This document shows positions 1 to 9,000 of a DNA stretch of 10,140 nucleotides, in pieces (the stretch's first letter is position 1; every line of letters begins with the position of its first letter). A program made the position numbers and the translations under genes. The stretch lies in the NCBI GenBank assembly GCA_030432455.1, contig JAUIHC010000080.1:1-10140 (forward strand), read 5' to 3'. The stretch comes from Phycisphaerae bacterium. Lineage in GTDB: Bacteria; Planctomycetota; Phycisphaerae; Phycisphaerales; SM1A02. The notes below the pieces were generated by a model. The model searched no databases. It had not been told where the DNA came from and saw only the letters and a list, made by a program, of their open reading frames with translations.

Positions 1-1245
1 CCCGAGAGCGAGGTCTTCCACAAGGGCCGCACGCTCTACGGGCTGGATCTGGCGAGTCGAGCCATCTCGAAGACGCGGACGGCCATCGTCTGCGAGGGAT
101 ACACCGACGCCATCGCGCTGCACGGCCACGGCTTCACCAACGCCGTCGCCACGCTGGGAACCGCCCTCACCCGGGAGCACGCGGATCGCCTCGCTCGATT
201 CTGCGACACCGTCATCCTGCTCTTCGACGGCGACGCCGCCGGCAAGCGGGCGGCGGATCGCGCGGTCGAGGTCTTCTTCGGGGCCGAGGTGGACATCCGG
301 CTCTGCACACTCCCGGACGGACTCGACCCGGACGAACTGCTTCGCGGCGAGGATGGCCCGGTCCGTTTCCAGGCCGCCCTCGATGCGGCGCCCGACGCGC
401 TCGTCTCGCTGCTGGAGGATGTCCGCCGCCGCCTCGACGAGGCATCCGGCGTGACGGGTCGGCAGCGGATCGTCGACGAGGTGCTGCGGAAGCTCGACGG
501 ACTCGGTTTCGATGGAGTCGCGGGCGTCCGGCGATCGTTCATCCTCGATCAACTGGCGACCATCCTCGGCGTCTCGGCGTCGATGCTCGATCAGGGCACC
601 CGTCGGAACCCGACGCCGACGCCGATGCCGCCCGATCGGTTCGAGGATGTTCCGGCCGAGGAGCCCGCGTCGCGACCGATCGAACGGGCCCCCTTGCGTC
701 GCCGCACCGCCGAGGAATCGCTACTCAGGCTCCTGCTGGCCGATGGTGAACTCGTCACCACCCCGCTCGATCTCGGTGACGGGCCGCGGCGGCCGATCGA
801 TCGATTCCGCAGCGAGGACTTCCTCGACGATCCCTGCCGGATCGCGTGGGACCTGATCGTTCGAGCGGTCGGCGACGGACTGGTTCCGGACGGTCCCGAT
901 CTCGTGGCCGAGATCGACGATCGCCCGCTCGCGGCGCTGGTGTCGGAGTGCTTCACGCTCGGGTACCGCGCCCTGCGGGCCGACGATGCGGATCCGACCG
1001 CCATGCTCGCCGACGCGGTCCGAGACCTGCACGCCGCCATCGAACGTGATGTCCGGCTCTCGGATCGAGCGGATCTCGCGTCCCGCCCCGTCCAGTCGGT
1101 CGAGGACGCCGCCGCAGCCCTGCAGAGACTTCGCGCCGCCGGATCGGATCCGGCGGCGATCACCCGACGTCGAGGCGGTCACGCCTCACGCCCCGTCGAT
1201 CGGACGGGGTTCGACCACCCTCTCCGGGATCAGGACCCCTCCTGA
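1..1245 (+). CDS. dnaG: DNA primase DnaG, C-terminal part (5' end outside the window)
   Basis: DnaG synthesises the RNA primers used at the replication fork, in complex with the replicative helicase DnaB. The frame is open from base 1 to the TGA at 1243-1245, giving 414 residues; the zinc-binding N-terminus and the start codon lie upstream. The visible part begins just before the TOPRIM core, with the DnaG signatures KGRTLYGLD, IVCEGYTDAIALH (catalytic Glu about residue 32), FTNAVATLGTALT, and LLFDGDAAGKRAA (metal-binding Asp76 and Asp78). DGLDPDELL follows. From about residue 200 the sequence is less conserved and has a helical block (EESLLRLLLADGEL) expected of the C-terminal helicase-binding domain. 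The very end is basic and unlike any motif I know. rpoD follows 46 bases later on the same strand, as in the widespread rpsU-dnaG-rpoD operon, so co-transcription is likely. The identification of the TOPRIM part is very secure; the helicase-binding assignment rests on position and helical character. Confidence 0.97.
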   Translation, partial: PESEVFHKGRTLYGLDLASRAISKTRTAIVCEGYTDAIALHGHGFTNAVATLGTALTREHADRLARFCDTVILLFDGDAAGKRAADRAVEVFFGAEVDIRLCTLPDGLDPDELLRGEDGPVRFQAALDAAPDALVSLLEDVRRRLDEASGVTGRQRIVDEVLRKLDGLGFDGVAGVRRSFILDQLATILGVSASMLDQGTRRNPTPTPMPPDRFEDVPAEEPASRPIERAPLRRRTAEESLLRLLLADGELVTTPLDLGDGPRRPIDRFRSEDFLDDPCRIAWDLIVRAVGDGLVPDGPDLVAEIDDRPLAALVSECFTLGYRALRADDADPTAMLADAVRDLHAAIERDVRLSDRADLASRPVQSVEDAAAALQRLRAAGSDPAAITRRRGGHASRPVDRTGFDHPLRDQDPS

Positions 1246-1280
1246 CCCCGCCCTGTCCGCCCGCCGGTTCCGGCCGGCCT

Positions 1281-1284
1281 GGAG
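1281..1284 (+). promoter_or_regulatory. Shine-Dalgarno GGAG deciding the rpoD GTG start
   Basis: GGAG lies seven bases before the GTG at 1292. The frame is open much further upstream (to 986), inside dnaG, so this site is the main reason for choosing 1292. The first residues encoded from there (MLPLPLDPHPVLRQLVETG) match the usual beginning of sigma-70 region 1.1 in related primary sigma factors. Confidence 0.65.
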
Positions 1285-1291
1285 ATCCACG

Positions 1292-3142
<1,851 letters not shown>

Positions 3143-3302
3143 GCGAATGGAAGGCTGATCGTGGAACGTGGAGAGTAGACAGCAGGACAGAGACCCCATG
3201 GACATGGAGGACGGCGCCGACGGCGCCGTCCTCCATGTTGTCTGTCTCGTTCTCCAGACCCCACTCTCCAGTCCCCATTCTCCATTCCCTGTCCCTCATC
3301 CC
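3143..3302. repeat. Degenerate GGAGA/GAATGG-type short repeats flanking the hairpin
   Basis: On the minus strand, 3251-3295 is a run of degenerate 7-9 base words (GGAATGGAGA, ATGGGGACT, GGAGAGTGG, GGTCTGGAGA). The plus-strand left flank has related words: GAATGG at 3145 and TGGAGAGT at 3169-3176. TGGAGAGT recurs in inverted orientation at 3263-3270, and the two copies are nearly equidistant (about 47 bases) from the centre of the hairpin. The result is a loose, roughly 140-base imperfect palindrome. Similar GGAGARTGG-type intergenic minisatellites are known from several bacterial genomes. This element fills the whole rpoD/dehydrogenase gap and slightly overlaps the last codon of the dehydrogenase frame. 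Confidence 0.55.
3202..3238. terminator. Perfect 17-bp hairpin, probable bidirectional terminator between convergent genes
   Basis: The arms at 3202-3218 and 3222-3238 are exact reverse complements (ACATGGAGGACGGCGCC), separated by the 3-nt loop GAC. On the plus strand the stem is followed by a moderately T-rich stretch (TGTCTGTCTCGTTCTCC) rather than a clean U-tract. It starts 60 bases after the rpoD stop and ends 58 bases beyond the stop of the opposing dehydrogenase gene, an ideal place to end both transcripts. The length and perfection of the stem go beyond an ordinary terminator, so a repeated genomic element is also possible. Confidence 0.75.
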
Positions 3303-4738
3303 CCACGCCCGCTCCCCACCCTCGACACCGTCACCGGCTCCAGATATGCCTCCAGTCCCCAGCGACCGCCTTCGCGACCGATGCCCGACTGCTTGAGTCC
3401 GCCGAACGGGACCGCCGCGATCGCAGGAACCGGATCGTTGATGCCGATGATCCCCGAGTCGAGTCGGCTCGCGAGCCGCTCGAATCGACCGGGGTCGTTC
3501 GTGATCGCGTAACTCGCGAGGCCGTACTCGGTGTCGTTGGCGAGGGCGATGGCCTCCGCCTCGTCGTCGAAGGCCCGAACCGGGCACACCGGTCCGAATG
3601 TCTCCTCGGTCCAGCATCGCATGCCCGGCCCGCACCCGGTCAGCACCGTCGGCTCCGGGAATCGATCGACGCATCCGGCGATCCGTCGTCGCCCACCTCC
3701 GGTGACGATCGAGGCCCCCATCGACACCGCATCGTCGATGTGCTCCGCGACCTTCCGCATGGCCTGGTCGTCGATCAGCGGCCCGAGATCGACGTCGGGA
3801 TCCTGGCCTCGTCCGGAGCGCAGCTCCGACACCGTGGTCGCGAGACGATCGACGAAGGCGTCGTGAATGCCGCGGGCCACCAGGAATCGGTTCGGGCACA
3901 CGCATGTCTGCCCGCCGTTGCGGAACTTCGCGGCCACCGCGATCCGGACCGCCGCGTCGAGATCGGCGTCGTCGAAGACGAGGATCGGCGCGTGTCCGCC
4001 GAGTTCGAGGGAGAGCCGGACCAGCCGATCCGCCGCGCCCCGCATCAGGAGCCGTCCGACCTCGGTGCTGCCGGTGAAGGAGAGCTTGCGGAGTCGGGGA
4101 TGCCTCAGCATCGCGTCCCCGATCGCGGGCGGATCGCCGGTCACGACACTCAGGACCCCGGCGGGCACGCCCGCCTCGACCGCGATTCGAGCACAGGCGA
4201 TCGCGGAGAGAGGCGTCTGCTCCGCGGGCTTGACGACCTGCGGGCACCCCGCCGCGAGCGCCGGCGCGGTCTTCTTCGCCAGCATCGCGAGCGGAAAGTT
4301 CCACGGGGTGATCGCCGCGGAGACGCCGACCGGTCGGTGGCGGACGGTCACGCACTTGCCGAGGACCTCGACCGCCTCGTCGCGGAGCCGATCCGCGGCG
4401 TCGGCGGCCGCGGGAAAGAACGACGCGGCATACGCCACCTCCGCCCTCGCCTCCCGCATCGGCTTGCCGTTCTCTCGAACGATGATCGTCGCGAGTTCAT
4501 CGGTCGCCGCCACCAGCATGTCGGCGATCCGCCTCAGGATCGTCGTGCGTTCGGGGATCGGCGTGGACTCCCAGTCGGCCCGCACCGCCTCGGCCGCGTC
4601 GAGGGCGCGGACGACCTCGGTCTCGCCGACCTTCGGCACCGCGGCCAGCAGGTCGTCGGTCGCGGGGTCGTGGACATCGAAGGTCGAGCCATCGTCCGCC
4701 TCACACCAGACGCCGGCGATCAGATTCCGGGTCTCCAT
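3296..4738 (-). CDS. NAD(P)-dependent aldehyde dehydrogenase, succinate-semialdehyde dehydrogenase type
   Basis: A complete 480-residue class-3-fold aldehyde dehydrogenase, the normal family length, probably cytoplasmic. It should oxidise an aldehyde, most likely succinate semialdehyde, to the acid with NAD(P)+. Visible signatures are TPWNFP (Asn147), cofactor-binding VVKPAEQTP (Lys170), FTGSTEVG (221-228), ELGGHAP with general base Glu245, and GGQTCVC with nucleophile Cys279. ETFGPV and PFGGLKQSGIGREGG lie near the C-terminus. KFRN-GGQTCVC-PNR, TGSTEVGRLLM and the start NLIAGVW resemble the GabD/SSADH branch, but substrate cannot be proved from motifs. The ATG at 4738 was chosen because METRNLIAGVW is the usual family start and AGAGGA lies six bases upstream; the longer open frame to 4963 runs into the divergent gene. 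It stands alone on the minus strand, without a GABA transaminase in the window. No truncation or frameshift is seen. Confidence 0.93.
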   Translation of the reverse strand: METRNLIAGVWCEADDGSTFDVHDPATDDLLAAVPKVGETEVVRALDAAEAVRADWESTPIPERTTILRRIADMLVAATDELATIIVRENGKPMREARAEVAYAASFFPAAADAADRLRDEAVEVLGKCVTVRHRPVGVSAAITPWNFPLAMLAKKTAPALAAGCPQVVKPAEQTPLSAIACARIAVEAGVPAGVLSVVTGDPPAIGDAMLRHPRLRKLSFTGSTEVGRLLMRGAADRLVRLSLELGGHAPILVFDDADLDAAVRIAVAAKFRNGGQTCVCPNRFLVARGIHDAFVDRLATTVSELRSGRGQDPDVDLGPLIDDQAMRKVAEHIDDAVSMGASIVTGGGRRRIAGCVDRFPEPTVLTGCGPGMRCWTEETFGPVCPVRAFDDEAEAIALANDTEYGLASYAITNDPGRFERLASRLDSGIIGINDPVPAIAAVPFGGLKQSGIGREGGRWGLEAYLEPVTVSRVGSGRGG

Positions 4739-4746
4739 GCTGGTTC

Positions 4747-4780
4747 CTCTCCGGGGTCCGGGTCTCTCCGGGGCTCGGGG
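4747..4780. repeat. Two tandem imperfect 17-bp copies upstream of the dehydrogenase
   Basis: CTCTCCGGGGTCCGGGT (4747-4763) is followed directly by CTCTCCGGGGCTCGGGG (4764-4780), with 14 of 17 positions identical. The pair sits 9 to 42 bases upstream of the dehydrogenase ATG, and its first copy overlaps the dehydrogenase Shine-Dalgarno. It could be an operator or simply a local duplication in GC-rich DNA. I could not identify a convincing -35/-10 pair in this divergent region; TATAGG at 4801-4806 is a possible plus-strand -10 for the downstream operon without a recognisable -35. Confidence 0.4.
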
Positions 4781-4844
4781 TCGTCCGAAACCCCCGATGC
4801 TATAGGCGAGGGAGTTCGTGGAGTACACTCGGCGGAGTCGCTCC

Positions 4845-4848
4845 GGAG
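4845..4848 (+). promoter_or_regulatory. Shine-Dalgarno GGAG for the WXG100-like gene
   Basis: GGAG lies eight bases before ATG 4857. An upstream GTG at 4818 is in the same frame and would add 13 residues (VEYTRRSRSGASH), but it would place this GGAG inside the coding region and does not look like the family start. The site therefore favours 4857. Confidence 0.65.
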
Positions 4849-4856
4849 CTTCCCAT

Positions 4857-5129
4857 ATGGCCAAGGCCGTCGCCGATCCCGCCGAGATCCGTCGCTTCGC
4901 CCACGATCTCAAGCGGTTCAACACCGAGATCCAGGCCCAGATGCAGGGCATGAACGCCCGCATGGGCAGCCTCGCCCAGTCGTGGCGGGATCAGGAGCAG
5001 GCGAAGTTCCAGGAGGAGTTCGACGCCACCATGAAGACCCTGCAGCGATTCATGAAGGCGTCCGAGGTCCACATCCCGTTCCTGCTCCGCAAGGCCCAGC
5101 GGATCGAGGAGTACCTCCAGCAGCGGTAG
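4857..5129 (+). CDS. WXG100-like (ESAT-6/EsxA-type) small helical protein
   Basis: This 90-residue protein has the size and layout of WXG100 proteins, which form helix-turn-helix hairpins and are substrates or co-substrates of type VII secretion. Helix 1 spans about 8-40 (AEIRRFAHDLKRFN, then QMQGMNARMGSLAQ). The turn is S-W43-R44-D45, with Asp where the family normally has Gly. Helix 2 spans about 47-89 (KFQEEFDATMKTLQRFM, IPFLLRKAQRIEEYL). There is no signal peptide, no membrane segment and no cysteine. The usual C-terminal YxxxD/E export signal is absent: the last tyrosine, Tyr86, is followed by LQQR. The gene opens a four-gene operon that ends with an FtsK/EssC-like ATPase, which supports the family assignment. 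It is followed after 23 bases by the coiled-coil gene. The assignment is confident at superfamily level; whether it is secreted or is a structural component cannot be told. Confidence 0.85.
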   Translation: MAKAVADPAEIRRFAHDLKRFNTEIQAQMQGMNARMGSLAQSWRDQEQAKFQEEFDATMKTLQRFMKASEVHIPFLLRKAQRIEEYLQQR

Positions 5130-5152
5130 CCCGTCCGGTCCCCGAATCACCC

Positions 5153-5782
5153 ATGAGCCAGGAACGAGCCGACGTCAGGTCCATCGAGGTGATCGACCGG
5201 TTCCGCGCGACCCTCGCGGAGTTCGTCGACACGGGGCGTACCGCGCTGATCGAGGCGGAGAGCGATCTGGACCGCACCATCATGTGGCTCGACCGAGATC
5301 GCGTGCCTCACTGGATCCGTCAGATCCGTCGTCGGGAGGAACTGGTCACGCGGGCGAAGAGCGAGCTCTACCGGAAGCAGACGCAGCTGAGCGCGAAGGA
5401 CGGTCGCCCGAGTGTCGTCGAGGAGCAGCAGAACCTCCGCCGGGCCACGGCCCGGCTCGAAGAGGCTCGGCGGCGACTGGAGACGACCCGCTCGTGGATG
5501 CGGCGTCTGGAACGGGAGCGGACGATGTACCGGGCCGCGGTGTCCGCATTCGCCGGGGTGGTCGAGGTCGATCTTCCCCACGCGATCGGACTGCTGCACC
5601 GCATGAGCGAGAATCTGGAGGCCTATGTCGGCATGGCCCCGCCCGACCTCGCCCGAGCCCTGTCGCCCCCCGAGGACGATTCGGCTTCGATGCGACGATC
5701 CGGATCGGATCGGACCGATGAGGAGGGGGACGACCGGTCGCACGATCCGGCAGGGACGGAAGAGAAGGAGCCCCGCCCGTGA
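5153..5782 (+). CDS. Hypothetical coiled-coil protein of the WXG100/FtsK operon
   Basis: A 209-residue protein with no recognised catalytic motif. Residues 10-60 are predicted helical and contain a Trp-rich stretch (TIMWLDRDRVPHWIRQIRRR) running into a long charged coiled coil to about residue 125 (EEQQNLRRATARLEEARRRL, SWMRRLERER). A more hydrophobic helical stretch (FAGVVEVDLPHAIGLLHRM) reaches about 160. The last 45 residues are rich in Asp, Glu, Ser and Arg and are probably disordered. No signal peptide or membrane helix is seen. From memory it resembles uncharacterised planctomycete proteins encoded next to WXG100 genes, but this could not be checked. The ATG at 5153 is preferred because the frame upstream has no family-like sequence and the preceding gene ends at 5129; no clear Shine-Dalgarno precedes it, so translation may be coupled. 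It overlaps the next gene by four bases. Likely an accessory, chaperone or cargo of the ATPase system. Confidence 0.82.
   Translation: MSQERADVRSIEVIDRFRATLAEFVDTGRTALIEAESDLDRTIMWLDRDRVPHWIRQIRRREELVTRAKSELYRKQTQLSAKDGRPSVVEEQQNLRRATARLEEARRRLETTRSWMRRLERERTMYRAAVSAFAGVVEVDLPHAIGLLHRMSENLEAYVGMAPPDLARALSPPEDDSASMRRSGSDRTDEEGDDRSHDPAGTEEKEPRP
5765..5770 (+). promoter_or_regulatory. Shine-Dalgarno AAGGAG deciding the GTG start at 5779
   Basis: AAGGAG ends eight bases before GTG 5779. The alternative ATG at 5785 would be 14 bases away, too far for efficient use. The GTG overlaps the TGA of the upstream gene (GTGA at 5779-5782), an arrangement typical of translational coupling. Confidence 0.6.
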
Positions 5783-5997
5783 GCATGACCTCGGCCAGAC
5801 TTCGCATCCACGGCGAGTATCGCGATCTGATGCTCGCGTGGAGCCGCACGATCGAGCGATGGCGGGATCCCGTCGCCCGCGCCTTCGAGGAACGCCGACT
5901 CCGTCCCGTGGAGCCTCGCATCCGCTCGACCGTCTCCGCGATGGAGAAGATCGAGGCCCTCATCGACGCGGCCCGCCGCGAGTGCGGGGACGACTGA
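5779..5997 (+). CDS. 72-aa small helical protein with a WXG100-like W-R-D-x5-F signature
   Basis: A short helical protein starting at GTG 5779 with no obvious signal peptide or membrane helix. Its centre reads RTIERWRDPVARAFEERRL. The spacing W28-R29-D30-x5-F36-E-E is the same as W43-R44-D45-x5-F51-Q-E-E in the WXG100-like protein encoded two genes upstream. Helices are predicted on either side of that turn (about 8-27 and 31-68), so it looks like a shortened WXG100-type hairpin. It has no YxxxD/E tail (it ends RRECGDD) and a single cysteine, Cys69. It overlaps the upstream coiled-coil gene by four bases and lies three bases before the ATPase gene, so it is certainly part of the operon. I know no named family for it; a partner of the 90-aa protein or an adaptor of the ATPase are the two readings I favour. 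It is real as a gene because spacing, coupling and codon use fit. Confidence 0.8.
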   Translation: MSMTSARLRIHGEYRDLMLAWSRTIERWRDPVARAFEERRLRPVEPRIRSTVSAMEKIEALIDAARRECGDD

Positions 5998-6000
5998 TCG

Positions 6001-9000
6001 ATGGACGATCACCCCGAGCGCGTGCACCCCGAGGCGGATGCGTCCCCGGCGGAGGGCCCGCCCGATCTTCTCGCCGTCATCGGTGCCGCTCGTCGGCGCC
6101 TGGACGCGCTGGCGATCTCGACGCGGCATGCCGCCGCCGAGACGGCCTCGAGCCTGGAGACCGCCCGGACCGCGGAACAGCGCCGCCACGACGAGCGCAT
6201 GACCGCGATCGACGAGGCTCGCCGCACGACGATCGACGACGCTCGATCCGCGGCCGATCGCGAGGTGGCCGCGGCCGAGGAGGCTCGCGATCGCCGCCGC
6301 CGCGAGCTGGAGGTGCAGGCCGAGGAGATGCGGCGACGCATCCGTCGGAAGGCGGCCAGGAACCGATCCGCCGCGGAGACGGCCCTCGAGGAGGCGATCT
6401 GGCTCGCTGACAGCGTCTACGAGGGGAACGAGGGGCGGCCCCGCGAGGAGTTCGAGCGGACCCGGACCGAGATCGCGACGATCACGGGTGACCTCGACGA
6501 CCTCGAGGACCGCATGCGTCGAGAGTCCAGGCGGTACCGACAGCCTCGGCCGCGGCCGATCGAACCCGATGCCGAGGCCCTTCGGGCGGCCGAGCGCCGA
6601 CCGCTTCCGGTGATGCGGGCCGAGTTCGAGACGGCGACTCGATCGATGGAGTCCTTCCGACGCCTGAGGGTGCCGATGATCTTTCGAGGGCCGATCCTCG
6701 TGCTTCCGGCGGCGGGCTTCGGCGGGGCGGGACTCGGCATCGCGCACCTGACCGGACACGCGCTCGAGTCCGGGGCGGTCGCGGGGCTGGGCGCGTTCCT
6801 GCTCGTCGCCGTGGTGATCTACGGGGTGGCTCGGAAGCAGGTGGTGGCCGCCTGGCGCCCCTTCGACCGTTCGGCGGCGGTGATCCGCGCCGCGGCGGCC
6901 GCCGGGGAGGAGCAGGCGAGGACTCGTCGCGCGGAGGAGGAACGCCGGCTGGTCTCGACCCGCGACGAGGAGATCGAGGCGGCCCGCCGGAAGTACGAGC
7001 CGTTGGTCGGCATCGCGGCGGACAAGGCCACGGCCCGCCTCGAGGAGATCGATCGGCGACTGCCCCTGAATCTGAAGATGGCCGATCGTGATCGCGACGC
7101 CGCGATCGCCGAGGCTCGCCGACTGGAGACGGCGATCGTCGAGGACGCCGAGCGCACGCACGCCCGCGAACGGGACGCGGAGATCGATCGGCACGCCCGG
7201 ACGGAGGCGGAACTCGACGCCGACGATCGGAACCGATGGGACGCGCTTGCCGCCTCGTGGCGAGGTGGCGTGCAGGTGGACGTCGAGCAGCTTCGTGAGA
7301 TCGGTCGCGAGCTCCAGGAGCGATTCCCCGGCTTCTCGGATCCGTGGTGGCGATCGTGGCGTCCGGCGGAGGCGCCGCCGCCCGCGATCCGCCTTGGCCG
7401 ACTCGAGTACGACCGGAACCGCGTCGAGGGCGGACTTCCCGACGGGGATCGGCTGCCGCTCGACGCCCCGACCGTGATCGAGGTCCCCGCGGTCGTCTCG
7501 CTCCCGTCCCGTGCAAGCCTGCAGATCGACTGCGAGCCGTCCGAGCGTGAGTCGGGACTGGCGCTCCTTCGAGCGACCATGCTTCGCCTGCTGGCGACGA
7601 TCCCCCCCGGCAAGGCGAGGCTCACCATCGCGGACCCGATCGGCCTGGGACAGAACTTCGCCGGATTCATGCACCTCGAGGACGAGCTTCCCGGGCTCGT
7701 CGGCGAGCGGATCTGGACCGAGTCCCGCCAGATCGAACAGAAGCTCGCCGACATCAGCGAGCACATGGAGACGGTGATCCAGAAGTACCTGCGGAACGAG
7801 TTCGAGTCGATCGACGCCTACAACGAGGCGGCGGGCGAGATCGCCGAGCCCTACCGCTTCCTCGTGATCGCCGACTTTCCCGCGAACTTCAACGTGGAAT
7901 CCGCACGCCGTCTCGCGAGCATCCTGCAGAGCGGTCCGCGATGCGGCGTCTTCACGCTGCTGCTTCGGGACCGCCGGCTCGAGATGCCCGAGCGGTTCGA
8001 TCCGACCGACATCGATCGGCACGCGGTGACCATCCGGTCCCGGGACGGTCGGCTCGTCTTCGACGCCGAGGGTCTCGACGACCTGCCCTTCCGCCCCGAT
8101 CCCGGGCCACCCGACGATCTCCTCATCGAGATGGCCCACCGCATCGGGGCCGCGGCCCGCGACGCCGGGCGGGTGGAGGTCCCGTTCGAGACGATCGCGC
8201 CGGCCGACGACGAGTTCTGGACCCGCTCGACCACCGGGAGCGTTCGGATCGCCCTCGGTCGCGCCGGCGCCACCCGACTGCAGGAACTCGAACTCGGTCG
8301 CGGCACCGCCCAGCATGCGCTGGTCGCGGGCCGAACCGGTTCGGGCAAGTCCACGCTGCTCCATGCGCTGGTCACCAACCTCGCCTGCTGGCACTCGCCG
8401 GACGAGATCGAGTTCTACCTCGTGGACTTCAAGAAGGGCGTGGAGTTCAAGACCTACGCCACGCATCGACTTCCCCACGCCCGCGCGGTCGCGGTGGAGA
8501 GCGATCGCGAGTTCGGTCTCTCGGTGCTCCAGCGGCTCGATCGCGTCCTCACCGAACGGGGCGAGCGGTTCCGTGACGTCGGGGTGCAGGACCTCGCGGG
8601 CTGGCGCTCGAAGCGGCCGGACGAGCCGATGCCGCGGGTGCTGCTGGTGGTGGACGAGTTCCAGGAGCTCTTCGTCGACGACGACAAGGTGAGTCAGGAC
8701 GCGGGACTTCTGCTCGACCGGCTCGTGCGGCAGGGCCGGGCGTTCGGGATGCACATCCTCCTCGGGTCCCAGACGCTGGGCGGCGCCTACTCGCTCAACC
8801 GGGCGACCATGGGTCAGATGGGCATCCGCATCGCGCTGGCCTGCAACGAGCAGGACTCGATGCTCATCCTCTCCGACGACAACGTCGCGGCCCGTCTTCT
8901 CTCACGGCCGGGCGAGGCGATCTACAACGACCAGGGCGGACTGGTCGAGGGCAACAGCCCCTTCCAGGTCTGCTGGCTTCCCGACGAGGTCCGGGAGTCG

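Noticed and set aside
986..1291. N-terminal extension of the rpoD frame into dnaG
   Set aside because: The extension overlaps conserved-frame dnaG sequence and has low-complexity Ser/Arg/Pro composition; GTG 1292 has a Shine-Dalgarno and begins the known region 1.1.
4739..4963. N-terminal extension of the dehydrogenase frame
   Set aside because: It would run across the divergent promoter region and into the WXG100-like gene; the family start and Shine-Dalgarno fit 4738.
3740..5152. Long plus-strand frame upstream of and in frame with the 209-aa coiled-coil gene
   Set aside because: It is antisense to the dehydrogenase and overlaps the WXG100-like gene in another frame; only the part from ATG 5153 fits the operon.
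5623..8754. A 1043-codon open frame on the minus strand, antisense to the ATPase gene
   Set aside because: It has no recognisable domain and is a by-product of GC-rich codon bias; the plus-strand frame carries Walker motifs and the operon spacing.
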